The notes beneath the pieces were generated by a model that was not told the origin of the DNA, did not search any database, and saw only the letters and a program-made list of their open reading frames with translations. From the NCBI GenBank assembly GCA_036244855.1, contig BQKZ01000428.1, positions 67,681 to 131,680 of the forward strand: a stretch of DNA of 64,000 nt, written 5' to 3'. This stretch comes from Temnopleurus reevesii. Its lineage: Eukaryota; Echinodermata; Echinoidea; Temnopleuroida; Temnopleuridae. Positions 1 through 14,300 of this stretch are shown piece by piece. Within the stretch, counting starts at the first letter, position 1. Each line of letters begins with the position of its first letter. Both the position numbers and the translations under genes were made by a program.

Positions 1-3000
1 AAGAAAATACTATTTAACACTGATTGCTACCGCAGTGATGGGAACGAAATTTATTAATAACTGTTCATTGACTGTCAGTGTGACCTGTAAAATAAGGTTA
101 AAATGAATGATTAGATTCGGGGGAAGAATAAAAAGGTTGTCATCCATAGCAAAACCACATGATGCGCTCCGTGAATTCCAAAAAGAGTCCGACAAAAAAT
201 GTGGGAGAAAAGGGACGAGCAAAGATATAACAGGGGACAGATAATGATGGGGGTCTTATACGGCGTTGAATTGTAGAACTGATCGTAATCTCTCCCCCTA
301 AAGTATAAAGAATAGGGGTGACTTTTCAACCTGTTACCCTTGCCTTACACAGCACATCCAAGGGTTAATTTAATGAAAATAATCTGGAAATAAATATATT
401 TGACAAAATTACTGTTCTTGTTATAAATTATTGATTGTTTAGTTCTTCGTTTGCTAATGATTCTCATTTATAGAAATAGATTGTAGCTAAAAAAAAAAAA
501 AAAGTCATCAATATTTAGGACTTCCATGCACGTTCAACTATTAGGGTATGGTAAATGTGTTAAGAGTAGGATCTAGGGAGGAGTAATAACTTGTTTTGTA
601 GGGGTGCAAATTTGCCCCCAATGTCACCGGCTGGTAGTTCAATTATAAGTTGACGCCGGGGTTATGCGTAATTCGAACAATTTGTCGCGTCAAAAATATC
701 ACTTTGTCAAAATTATTTGATAAGGATATCGTACGCGTTTACGTCCATGGAAACTTAGCTCGTTGTGTGAAGTCCAATTAAGACCTGTGTAGAATTTCAT
801 AAACTTTCGTTGTTTCCAACACTGCTGTAAATTGGAATAATTGACATACATTTACTCCTGAATTTGCTCATTGTTTAGAGAAATGCACAAGTTTATTCGA
901 TACACATTTATGTATTTATAAAAATTTACTGCGCTCAATCATTTTTTTTTGTGTAAGTAAACTATGAAATCGCTCTTACACTTACGCCAATAGTAATGTA
1001 GCTTGGTCAAAAATGCAGTGTGAAATTTAGGGAAATTATGATATAAATAAAGTGACCCACTTTTTTCGGCCACCCATAAAAGTTTAACCCACAAATATCT
1101 TAGTTTTGCGGAGAAAAATACATTATGTACCAGTAGAAAATTAAAACAAAAAATATAATGAATGGGTTGGCAAAAGGTGTCCAATGACTGAGAACATAAT
1201 TCAATATTATTAGATAATACGATTTGTTTGATGCACATTTTGTGTAAGTTATATGTTTTGATACAACAATTTTTAGTGCCACATTTTACAGATTTAATAC
1301 TTCTTCATTTATTGACTAAATCTATTAGTTTCCAGGACGATATACATAATGTTTTGTACGACGAACATTCTGCAGTCATGGCAGTATTAGGGACTTATTT
1401 GGGGCTTTTATTTATATACTAGCACCACGTGTTATAAGTTTTAGCTCTTTATACAAGTGTAATATACCTTGAGTATATTTTCTACTTTAAATTCGTCCCT
1501 CGAAATAATAATAAATTGCATTTTCTTTCTGTTCGAAATACCAATGTGAAAAAATTGATATGCATAAATGATATACGTACTAGGATTATAGTTGTAAACG
1601 ACGCCTTATAATTTCTTTCGCTGACGAGCCATCACACAAATCGCACCGCTCAGTATAAATCGCAATAGTTTGATAAACGTTCATCATCAGTAATTACACA
1701 ATCCAATTTCCGCCAGTCGGCGAACACACAGAGACAAACAACAAAAGAAAAAAATCATAATCGACACAGGTTCATCTCCTCATTTTTCACGGGCTGAGAA
1801 TGAATCGTACACCGCGATTTGAAATTGTGGTTGAGGGAGGCATTACACGGTTAATGATACCCGATTGACTCTAACGGTAGCTGGGTGACGAAATGATGGC
1901 AATATTTCGCAGTTTATTTTAAGATTGACAGATTTATGACTGGTTGTGGAAGAGGGAAGAGGATTTTCACTTTATGAATTCGATAATATTTGATTTTAAT
2001 ATATATAATGCACCTGGTAAATACGAATTGATTTCAAAACGTAGGTCGCACTTCAGTAACGGTTAGTATAATTTTTTTAGTAATCATTTCTTAGGTACAA
2101 ATTTGTAACGATTTTATTTACCCTTTTTGTATTTGTTTTCAATAAGATCGCAACTGTGATATTATTTTAGGATATTACAAATTATCTCACATACAAGGTT
2201 CTTTAGATTGTCTATTCTCTCTAATTTGTCGTACAATTTTCTCAAGGAAGATCATGCGAGCGATAGAAAATAAATTAAATTGATTCGTAACAAGTTGGAT
2301 GGAACCGAACTAGGAAGTCTCTTTTTAAAAGTTCGTAAGAAGTTTTACCGAAAATCGTCCACCTGTGTTTGAACAAAATGAAACACAGATTTTATCACAT
2401 TTTCACAACGAATTACCCATGTTAAATGTAGCGGAATATAGAATTCCCTCGCAAGATTAAATCGAAATCAAACCAGTGTTTGGGCTTAAATTTCAGACAA
2501 CCTTATTACATGTGTCCAATTTTCAGACAAACGGGCCACCGCAGCCCCCTTTTTATTCTTTCGATCGATATAGCGCTTTTATTGTCAAGAAGGTGTTTAA
2601 TAGCTACTTTTGATCATATTGATGAACGATCCAATTCCGTCTTGGCAGCTGCGCGCGACTCTATTGTCACCTCAAAAAAAAAAAGAAATCAACTTTGATT
2701 CTCTATTCAAGACTAATCATCGAGTCTATACGATTTGATGACCGAATGCGGTCGAACAATGCCGAGCGGGGTGACGAACAATGCCGAGCGGTTGTCGAAC
2801 AATGGGCGGGAGAAATCGATCAATTTGTACGACTCAATAAATTTGAAAGGGGGAAATTAGATTTAGCGCGACAATAGGAAGTGATTTCTTATTCGTATTC
2901 ATCTCAGATTTAGCTGGTGTGAAGCGCGTGACAATAGTGAAAAGTTATATATTGGGTTGGATATTGTTAACTAATTATTGGATATCAGCCATGGTTATCA

Positions 3001-4663
3001 ACGCTTTGACTGTTGAAAAGGAATAGCGGAACACCCGACAGAATATCTTCTTTATATAGCTGTCGTGATGCAAACACCAACCAATCCCTCTCGATGATTA
3101 TGAAATAAAGTTCAATAAGTTGAAGTTAAACGAGATTAGATATTTTTGCCATGTTGCCGAGTTAGCCATTGGGTGACGAAAATTACGAAGATGGCATGTA
3201 CCAAAATCAAATTACGGAAAATATAAAGAATGTTATTGAATGTTGAAAAGTCATTGATATATACATATATTGTTTTTATTTAGAGAGAACTAAAACAATA
3301 ACATAGTTTACATAGCTAATTATGACTTCCATCATACAGCATCGAAAATGTAAAAAAAAAAACACCAAAGGCAATGTTTTAGGTGTCTTCGGATGACGAG
3401 ATCGGAAATGCCCTTCATTGCGGGGTGGCTCTACCAGTGTCACGGACAATTAATTCAACAAATTTCCAAATTACTCACACCCCTCCACAATCTTTACAAT
3501 AACTTAAATCAGTCATCATCACATGTTCTATGAAAAGAAAACTATTGTGAATATGATATTTCTTTTTAGATAAATGAAAAATAACCAAAGTGTTCTTGAA
3601 CTCTATTGCGATCTCGTCACCCGATAGTTTGCAAGGCCCTGGTAGAAAATTTTCTCACGTCTACGCTTGGGTTGAATTATGATTTCATTTTCCCAAATAT
3701 GGGAGCAGGTCCTATTGGTGTAAATTATTGCTTAGTCTTGGTCGGATGATTTTTCTCATGTTCGTGTATATTAGTCACTTTGAGCAGAAGGGAGAAATGA
3801 TTCGGAGAAAGTGAACAACTTTGATTCAAGCATTTACAATAGCTTGATGAACACAAACGGAAATTCTTTACTTAGTTTTTGCGAAGAAATATCGTCGCAC
3901 CTGTTCAGTAAACAAACAGGGACTGTCATTTCTTTTGGTGTTCATGAAGCTATTGTGAAGGATTGCATGAAGTTGTTTACTTTGACCAATTCATTTGTCC
4001 CTATTGCTTACAGTGAGTGCGCGTTGGGTGAATAGGAAAGGTGGGGACTGCGGGTTTTTGGTTGAAATCCCGCGCGCATGAAGGCGTGAATAAGCCAACA
4101 AGTTTCGCCTTGTATCTGCTTTTGTTTGAGAGCTGTAAAGCTTTGTTCCTTTATAGCTTATGTCTATATATGATGCCCTTCCATTAGAAAAAAAATGGCG
4201 CTCTAGCCCAATTCAGCGTCAATTCTTTTACACTGTATTTAGGACACCTGAAGCGGGCAAGAGAAACAACATTGTTTTAATGAGAACAGGGTTCGGCCGT
4301 GTTTACACAAAAAGTGACTAATGGTTAATAAAACGGTTCAGTCAAACCAACAGGACCAACTCACAACCGCCAACAGGTCATCCATAATACTGCATTACGC
4401 CTATGACAAAGTAGTGTCAGTTTACAGGTGGTTTAGGAGTCGGATTAGCTTTGTGACTGAAGTATGCAGAATGACAGGATTTTCACTTCTGTGAATTTGT
4501 GCCTGATAGATACCATGTCCTGGTAGTGCTCAGGTTAAGAACCTTATTAAAGAAGAAATTTCCAGTTAAGTCAATCAGATTAGACAATATTCTTGAATAA
4601 TATAGAGTACGTCGCCGATACACTCCTTTAAAACTTACATTTTGGAACAGGTCACTATTATTT

Positions 4664-4733
4664 CAATTTTCCTGAGTTAGACAACAAATAAAGGAACACA
4701 ATTTTCCTGAGTTAGACAACAAATAAAGGAACA
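4664..4733. repeat. 35-bp perfect tandem duplication
   Basis: CAATTTTCCTGAGTTAGACA...AAGGAACA occurs twice, head to tail, with period 35 and no mismatch seen. Recent slippage is likely. Confidence 0.85.
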
Positions 4734-6532
4734 ATCTTCTGGAAGGTTGGTTTCTTTGACACCGTTCTGAGGATTGTAAATCTTGTTTTAGTTCTGCCAG
4801 ATTTGGGAGGATTAAAAGCAAAAGTGAAGCTCCCTGGCGCTATACGCGCTCTGTTACAACGGGCTACGTCCCTATAAGTATAACTGTATAAGTATGCATG
4901 GCATATTAAAGGTTAATTCAGTCACATCGCTCTGTGTCTTTGTACTTTAAAGGACTGCAGTATTTTGTCCTTGTATCATAATTCGTTTCGATCAAATTGA
5001 GAATATTTTCTATTTCTAGATGGAACTGACAATCATTCCAAGTTTAATGAGCATGAAACGCTCTCTGTCCAAGGTACTATAATTCCTATGCGGATCACCA
5101 CTTATCTATTTCATAATGCCCCATCAAAATCCCAAATTGCTCCGCAATTGTCACCCGAAATTGGTGTTTAACTCGGAAATAGACTACAATTTAGATAACG
5201 CTTTAAAATCGCAAATCATCCATGAATTTTGCTACCTGTTTCTAAAGTTTCGCTATCTGATAAGATGGCTATCGCTTGTTGTCATTAAGGGTATCTATTC
5301 CTGCTCGCGTCAAAAGGGTGCCGCAAACACGGCAATCGGGGGCGAAAATAAACCAATGTTTGCTTCATAAAAATCGCACAAAATATAGATTTTCTTGATT
5401 TTTCTGCTTCCCTGGCCATGATCGTTTTTAGTTTGTGTGATTCTATAAAACCGCGATGAAATTGAGATATTATCGCATAATATTGGTTGTAAATACCCAT
5501 GTAGTTGTGCCATTAGGATTCTGGTCATGGAGCGAAGCTATTATGTTTTTAACACAAAGCTCTTGATGTGAATGCCCGCGGATGAAAAGTCGAAAATATT
5601 TGCGCTGAAAAGAAAGACAGATATGTGTGGGTCTTCCTGCTTTTATATGACCATGGTTACTTTATGTAGGAAAAACAAAGTGAATAGGGGGATATTCATT
5701 CCAACTTGGGCATAGGATTCTCTCGTTTCCCTGGTAATATATGAGAGAATTTTGTTTCTAAATGCAAACAAGTACATTTCATATTTGGTGATGGGTTGGT
5801 AGAAATGGGACAACGGCAGGTTAAAATGGGGAATATGCAGAAATATTTTGTGTGTAAAATGAATGAGGCAGCCTAGATCGAAACTATCGATGATTGTTCA
5901 TGTTGGTTTTTTTTTCACTCTGCCCCTGAAGACCCACGCGTAGAGTTTTGTGTATGGTTTTACCACAATACCGTGACATGAATCTTTCCATAGTCTCACA
6001 CAGTAGTCTGCAGAATGACACAATGATGAAGAATAAGAACAGTAAAGAGAGCCAAAAGGTTCATTGTAATTTGCAAAAATGGGAAACTATTAAGGGTATA
6101 CCTTGAGGGATCACATCAGACAATGTTCATGTGTTAACGTAATTGTTTGGGGGTAACAATATCGTCTGAAAAGCTTGAGTATATATTAACAATAATCTCA
6201 AAGGATGAATCTAAAACCAGCTACAAGAGAACGAGCAGGAAGTGTCTGTGGGTGTGTGTGTGTGGGGGGGGGGTTAAATTTATCTCGTTTCAATTATCCT
6301 TCCGATTTTTTTAAGATAAAAAGATCCTTTATGTTTTATTCATCCTTTTCTAGCAGTGCAATGTCTCACCCTCTCCTTCATCATTTATCTTACACAATAT
6401 AACCACTCTTACAGTATTATATATATTTCCCACCTAAATCCTTTTCCCCTTTCTACCCTCCGTTTTTTCCACAAACACATGAACTTTTCATCATCTTTCC
6501 ATCTATCTTTCCAATCCCGCTTCATCACTCCG

Positions 6533-6832
6533 CATCTTTGCTCCTTGAGCGACCTTTCGATCTTCCACTCAACCGTTACAATCTGACAATATGGGTCAGG
6601 GACGGTGCCCCACAATGGGAGGGGTGATCATCCCCCTTTCTCCTCACCCCTCTCTCCGCCAGCCCTAAACTCCTGACGCTCTCTACCTCATCCTCATCTC
6701 GAAATCCGCTTCCATCTCTCTTCCCGATCTCACTGCATCCCGCCGCATCTTTGCTCCTTGAGCGACCTTTCGAGCTTTCACTCAACCGTTATAATATGGG
6801 TCAGGAGCGGCGCCCCAAAATGGAGGGGGGGG
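6533..6832. repeat. diverged direct repeat, ~85-bp units 210 bp apart
   Basis: CATCTTTGCTCCTTGAGCGA...ACTCAACCGTTA...ATATGGGTCAGG...GGCGCCCCA-type sequence occurs at about 6533-6625 and again at 6745-6832. The second unit ends in a run of about 20 G. Confidence 0.75.
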
Positions 6833-8193
6833 GGGGGGGGGGCGCTCCAGTTTGAAATTATTTAAAAGGGTGTTAGATAACACTTTAGACACTTTTCAGA
6901 ATAATCGACAACAAATGGCATGCAACCTAAAGTTTGTCGATGTTGCAGCTCTTGTTCATACGTTTACTTATCACATTTTCTTTCTCTTTTTTTTTTTTTT
7001 GGGGGGGGGGGCGACCTTTTACCTCTTAACGAATCTCCAATCTGCTCAAATCAAACCGTTGTACACTCACTGTGTAAGCTTCTATGACGCACTATAAGAA
7101 CTAGTTTTTAAAACTTCAGCGCATCATTCTTTCGAGGAATTTGTATACATATCGACGGAGCGGAAGATTGTTTTAACAGCAAAGGACGATGGAGATGCGT
7201 AAAGAAAAGCTAAAAACGACAACGGTCAAATTTAATTTCACACTCGAAATAAAGCCTTGGCTTGAGCCTGTCTAAACTGTTTATCTTGGATGGTTGAAAA
7301 TAAGGAATTGCAAGATTAGGCTTGGAGAGAAAAATCAATATCTAAATGTGTCAACTGAGGTTGCGTCATAATTCGTCAAACCATCAAGTAATTTTGAATA
7401 AAAATATTTCTAAATTTAAATGTATACGAAAATGAACTTCAGGACGAAATAATATTCAGTTCATTTTATACTGTATTCATCACAGACTTTAAAACAATAT
7501 CCTTTTGCTTAATTTGACATTTGAAATGATTAAATAGGATTGTTAAATAACTCGTTTTTTTATCTGCCGTATTCAATTGAAAGAGTAACTTTTCAATCAC
7601 AAAAATTAGACAGTATCATACTTTATTTCTGAAGTATTTATCCTGGATTTGAACATAAACAATTCATGCCATTCAAAAAGGGGCTTGATTAAAAACGTGA
7701 CAACTTGTTTTCCAATCGACTTGCGGCGCCTCGTTCAGACAAATATTCCGTTCATTGATACGCTGTTCACTAATCTGCTGTAATAAGAAGCGCTCAAACG
7801 AAAAACACGCGCGGGGCATGGTTCGCAAAAGAGAAGGAATTCGATAATAGTCGCGAGAAAAATGAACAAGTTTTGAGCCCAAATGGTTATCAATGTAAAG
7901 CGCTTGAATCCTCTTTGGTACCATAGCACCGGTGTCGTCATAAAATGGCCGATTTAAAAAGGAGCAGCTTGGATAAGAAAGAAGAGAAAAGGAGATGGCC
8001 CCGCTCTTTAAGCATCGCGTTAGAGGCATTAATACTCCTTCATCTATTTGGAGGTAAACTGAACAACATTAGGTAGTGAAAAGTGATGGCACAATAGCAC
8101 TTTATCGCACAAATAGAGATGCCTTTCATTCGGAAGTCTTCCAAATGCCATTCATCTCTCCAAGATGCAAAGCATAGAGTGGAGGACGTCTAA

Positions 8194-8322
8194 AGCCCCG
8201 GTCACATAGGACCCCGGAAGCAACACGATTCACCCGGACTCGTTGTTCTGAGGCAGTTAACTGTGAATTAACAACGAGTCGGGGTGAATCGTGTTGCTTC
8301 CGGGGTCCTATGTGACCGGGGC
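8194..8322. mobile_element. foldback MITE-like element, family A copy 1
   Basis: Near-perfect inverted repeat: arms of about 54 bases, starting AGCCCCGGTCACATAGGACC and ending in its complement, with one mismatch seen and a loop of about 20 bases. A second copy lies at 38648-38777. No coding capacity; a non-autonomous DNA transposon is the simplest reading. Confidence 0.85.
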
Positions 8323-11300
8323 TAAAATGAGATGAGGAGAAGTGGGATGCATGAAAGAGGGGAAGGGGTGCTTTTTTAATAGGTTTAGGAATTATTGTCA
8401 TTCTGTCAGTTCTAATTTCCGGGATAGATTCATGATTTTTTATTTGGAATAGGACGAGTTTATCCCTACTCATCCCCTGCCCTATAGCCCTTCATCCTTT
8501 ATTTCCCACCTATATCACTCTTTTAGAATTTTGAAAGACTTTTTTTCTTGAAAGGGCAATTTACGTGATGTTTCTCGTCTCCGAAAGTCTGGAAGATTTA
8601 CTAATAGGACATCTCTAACAATACGCCCTGAATGCAGTTCAAATAAACATATTTATTAAAATATTTATGTCTTTGAAAAAGAGAAAATGTCAACAATATG
8701 AAATCAGTTTTTTTTTTGTTCAGATCGATATAGTGCGACAATATAAGATAAAATCTATATTCAATATCATAGATCTGATCGTGAAATACGAAATCAACCT
8801 CAGCTTATTAAAGCAAGCGGGATGAAATATTAGCAAATTATTGGTTTAAATTTTGATAAAAATGTAGTATGCCAAAAATAAAGAATCATTACTACAATTC
8901 TAAAAACTTCTCGAACTCCGCTAAAGACAAATTGATTGTGGCTAATTCATAAGAGGGCACGAAATGTGAACTGATGAATCTTGCACTGGACGAGATGGAC
9001 TAATAGTGATTAATGGGGGATATATGTAAACTTCTTAACGATCATTAACATTGCGGAAGGGGCCAATGTGGAAAATCGACGAGACAACTCAAACCTGTCA
9101 TTCAATGAATGTTAAACCAGTGATTTATGGTATTCATTTATATCTTAAAAATACAACCTTAAAATACCACCGATGATAATATGCAGACTTCTTTAGGCTT
9201 ATCAAGGAGATTAGTGCATCTTATACTCAGGAGTCCTAAATTTAAGGTATTTTCGTAAGAACGGCCAGCATTCTGCAAAAGTTGAATAGGTCATTATAAT
9301 AGTTTTGTCTGGTTGTGTGGTATGAACAACGAGAAAAACTAACACGGAGAAAAAATTGTTTTGACATTATGCTGATTTTGGAAAGGGTCTGGTTCATTCT
9401 TTTACAAATAAACTCCAAATTTTGAACCACTGTTTTAGATGAAGTCTATGCACAAGGCGCTTGAGACATTGTCGAAAATGAATGTATCAAATAACTCGAT
9501 AGTCACATAATTCAGCAACACAATTCAATATCGGCATTTCATCATGCCGAAGAAGCGTTTCCATTGCTGTTAATATGCAGATGAGCTATCCATACTTTCA
9601 AAGGCAGTGGGTACAGTCGTGGACCCCACTAGTCTTTTTATAAGTGTCATAATTTTGTTTTATGGTTGAGTGTGGAATTTTTGGGGTCATCCTTTGATTT
9701 ATGCGCGTAGTTGAGGATGCCATATTTAGGGCATGTTTGGAAGTTCCGAGTGTCAATTTAATCGGATATAACGATAGTGAAAGAAATAATAGATGGAGGA
9801 AGGAGAAAGAAGAAGAGGGATATAGAGTGATCATTATTCTGGAAACATCGATATTTTAGATTCCATTATTGATATCAATAAAACTTAGAGCTTGTACGAT
9901 TTAAACGCACATCTTTATTAATTGATTTGTTTTGATACAACAACCATAGGCATAATACATTTTATTAATAGATATAACGCCCTTACCCATTTTACGTAAA
10001 TCCATCGTTAGGCAATAACGAAAGGCATGATGGTATTATGTTTCAATCTGCATACTAAAGTATGAACAATATATTATTTTTTTATGTCAATGAAGTAATG
10101 AATAAATTTCAAAATTTTCATTTATGTGAGCGGAGAATTAAATAGAGCATCCGGAAGATGGGGTAAAAGTTATGGATATGCCAAGGGATGGGTTGTATAG
10201 AAAAAATTGTTCGGGAATGTTTAAACTTTCATGATTTATGATGAAAAATTTACGATAAAATGGTATTCGGGGCAGCGCCAACGTTGACAAAATAATCAGG
10301 GCACGGCCATAATACAGAGTATAGGATGAAAAGTGGAAAGTTTTATGGTTACAACAATATTTCATCAAGGATATCGTTCAATAGAAAAAGATGGAACAAC
10401 AGTGATGGCCAAAATGAGACGCAATAAACTACAGGGGTCAATTGCAAAAAAAAAAAATGGTCACAGCTATCTTGTTCTTGCAAAGACGTCTTAACGTCTT
10501 GTACCACCCTCGTAATATAGATGTATCAACATTTATGTCAATGTTAAGAGGATGACACAAGAAGTTAAGATGTCTTAAGAAGTACAGGATAGTTAAGACC
10601 ATTTTGTGCAATTGGCCCCAGGTTGAAAGATACCTCCTCTTTTTCGGATTATCAATGGCTATTAGTGTACAATGACGAAAATGGAATACAAGGGAAAAAA
10701 TGATTAATTTACTTTTAATCTGCAACATTTTTTGTTATTCTCGTTGGGACAAAGTGAGGGTTAAATGTTTCTAAATCTGCGAATTCCAACAGCACAATGT
10801 GCTATTCTCGTCCGAAAATCACACCCAAACAACACTGAGCTCTATGGCTCTTGTGGTTTATTATTGAATTGACACCATGAGCCAAATTAATGATCTGTCA
10901 GTTGATGACTCTTGGTGTAGGGATTTAGATAGATTACATATCAAATAAAAGTGTCGAAATCATATTCTGAAATATATTTATTCCAATGGAATTGGCTCAA
11001 TCAAACTCAACATTTCATTTCGACAATTTCATAATGAGTCATGAAAGCTAACTGTCCATTGAGGAAGGGGGAGAGGTTTGGCCGGATGTCAAGAAGCGTG
11101 AAATTTCCGACCTCCTTCCAAACAAAATCCTTATTTTTCCGCCGCTTCAAACCTTTTTCCTATTTTTGCTAAATAAATCACACACCCAAATGGTCTGTTT
11201 TGCTGTCTGCTCGGTGAGTCGTCTTCGTCGGGGAGCATTTGGGGAGGAAATGTTAGGATTTCTGAGTCATGGCTTGCTCAGGCGCCACGCTTTTCACCTT

Positions 11301-14300
11301 CCCCCATCTACCCAGCCATCCAGATTCCAAGCCTCTGTCGCCCCGTACCTGTGTCGGTACCTATTGCCGCCTTTTATTCCGTTTTATCCGGTCACCGCGT
11401 CGTGTTTCCCGATCCGATGTCATCTTCCCGCCCGGCTCATTGCGGCGACGAAATGCTCACTGTGGCGTGGTGGTCAAAGGCTTAATCTCCCGGCTTTTTG
11501 AACGATGATTCACTTCCATTCGTACATTTATAGCCCTAATATGATCCGAATTTGTCTTTTTGACAAAATAAATCTGCATGGAATTCAATTGAATGTTTCT
11601 TTCGTGGAACTTTCTGCTGGGTTGTATTAAACATTTATTTACTCATGAAAATTAAAGAATATCTGCTACATTTCAAGGTTGCTAGACAAATTAAGTTCTG
11701 TAACACAAGTCATGGTTTTCGATTATGATGACATTAATATTCCCTGTCACCTTTTGAAGTTCTGCTTTGACTTGGCGCTTCCCTTGTGAGATAATATCCT
11801 CCCATACTGTCAGCCGATTGAAATAATTATGAAAGACCGGGTTGGAAGTATTAATAATCTTTACTGGTAGAGGAAGAAGGAATTTTAATCTAAAATCAAA
11901 CCGACATTAAAATAATTTAGCATAGGGCCTACACTTGTCAAATCTCTACAAATTCCAAAATAATACTTTCTTTTAAAAATCTATTAGTAATGATCCTAAA
12001 AGGAGTTATAGATTTTCAGGAGAGAATTAATATAGAAAACAGAAGTATTCAGAAATCAGATTATTTAACTTACGAAAGTTTAGATGGATAATGCTCCCAT
12101 CCTTTTGAATGCAAACCAAAACATTTAAATAGCATGAGCTTGGGTATTTAGATCATTCGCTTTGTAGCAATGCTGGTCGTTATTAGTTCAGACATTGTCG
12201 AAAGCTCCTTGGATGATTATCTAGTTGAAGATGTGACCAACATTTTTTTGTATTTTCTTTTCTCGCCTGAGGCTACGAAGTCTTCCTATTCTTCGTTCGT
12301 AAAAAGGCAGATAATAGACCGTATTATGACTATTATTTGCTAGCAAGACACAGGATAGAATAGAGATCAACTCGTCCCAAAAGGATTCACCCCATAATAG
12401 CCCGCGCTTCGACCCAATGTACACCGAACGTGCGCACAATGGAGATAATGTATCTTTAATGTCATGCCATGTAAAAACGCATTGTGAGGCTTGATTAATT
12501 GTTGGTGGAGATATTTACGAGCTCCCCTCTCTTCTCCCCCGTCTCTCTTTTCATCGCTTGGTTTGAGACGATTTGTAAGCAACAACAAATTGATATAATG
12601 GAAATCAAATATCAAAACAGATTTGATAATATGACTTTTATTAGTCTTCTCTGAATAAAAAAAAAACTCACAGAATTGCCGTTTGAACTTTGATGATTCA
12701 GGAATTCTGAGGAAAACTTCATCGCGGGATGATTTGTTCGAAAATTATTCCAAACAATGAAAGGAAGAGGAAAATTTGGGGTAGAGCTGTCTAATTCAAT
12801 AACCGTTGCGAAAAATGATACAAGATGTGTGCAGATAAGAATCTTTAAAAAATGAAGATAACGCGCATGTTGAGTTTATTCTGGAGCCATAACAGATTGG
12901 AATAATTGATGCTGGATTATGATTATATCATGAACTATTACGTCCTTCTGCCTCTTTCCCTAGGGCATGTTAAAATGCCGTTATGTGATGACTGCAAAAC
13001 ACGAGAGGGATATTAGAATAATGTGATGTGTATGTTAACACGGGTTTGGAAATAGTCAAAGTACTTAGATAAATGAGTAATGCTTGTTACATCGGATAAA
13101 TCATGAAAACGCTCAAAATGTCTGAATGAATTAGGCTCAAAATATGTTCAATCTTAATATTGTGGGAAGCCTATGCTATAGCTTCGCGACAATTTTACAG
13201 GTTTAGCAAATCTTTCTTTACATTTTTACCAAAAATTTTAAAATGAAAGTCATCGCTGGTGGTAGAATTGAACTGATTTTTATGAGGTCGGAAAAATTGG
13301 GAAAATGTTTTTCTAATTCCAAATGAACAATCGTCACAAAGTACTGTGACATGGTGAACGGATAAACTAGCTTGAACTCGATATTAAACATTAGAAAAAC
13401 ACTTAGATTTTGTTTAAATGCCTTTTAAAAGTCAACGAAAGGTTCATTCCCTATTTTTTTTTATGGAATTCATTTATTTTTTATTTTGTGGAGACAAATA
13501 GACAGACAGATTGATAGCCGTTTCGTTTCCATCGATTAAACTAAAACAAACTTAATACTAAACACGAAAAAGGGCAACTTTCAAATCGAATTTGAATTAC
13601 GCTTTTCCGGAGCTTCCAAATTATGAAAACTTCCTTGAAATACACAAAACATACCACCACTCGTCTCCGCCAATATATAATTCACCAATATGTCAATATG
13701 AAATATAGTTTGATATTGTTCACTTTACAAAAGGGTATTACAACTTTAGCAGCGATAAATGCACTATCGCTAAAGATTACATGCGACAAGCAGTCTCAAT
13801 TGAGTGGAGGCAAAATATATCTTTATATTCGCAGGGAGTTTTAACGACAAAATGAAATGTGGGAGAAAGGGAGAATATAAAAATTTTGTTAAATGGACAT
13901 GCGTCGTTTAGTTATATTTCGTTGGCGCCACCGTGTTACTCTGTCTCGCCTGTGAGTCTGATCTTGTGATAGGTGGTGCGCAGAACGTCGCTCTTTCCTC
14001 TCTCATCCTCATATCCTCCCAGCTCCATCTTCGATATTAATGCCGTCTCCATCCCCTTTAGCAGAGGATAAAAGGGAAATATGGACGAGCAAAAGACAAC
14101 ATTGGTTTTGCTAAATGAGTCTCAATGTCCGCGGATTTAATGAGAAAAATGAGGCGCGCCGAACTGTCGTGTTTTTTCGTTTATTTATTTATTTTGTTTT
14201 GTTCCGGGACAAGTTATTATTTCATTGTTATCCATATTAGATCAATGTAGCGTTTATGCTCGTCTCAAAGTCATTTATCATTAGATCCAACTCGTCTTCG

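Larger units (their letters stand above)
1..8190. other. upstream non-coding DNA, no gene seen
   Basis: Only short, unconvincing open frames on both strands, with none showing a recognisable domain or exon-like splice pattern. Contents noted: a Sox-like tandem motif (2751-2810), a 35-bp tandem duplication (4664-4733), a diverged direct repeat at 6533-6832, and poly-G runs near 6265, 6825 and 7005. It could contain distal regulatory DNA of chordin or of an unseen neighbour. Confidence 0.6.

Noticed and set aside
7673..8029. 118-aa minus-strand open frame
   Set aside because: No recognisable motif and no splice or promoter context; length is within chance for this much DNA.
11166..11501. 111-aa open frame in a GC-richer patch
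   Set aside because: No recognisable domain, no exon-like boundaries, and a second overlapping frame is equally open.
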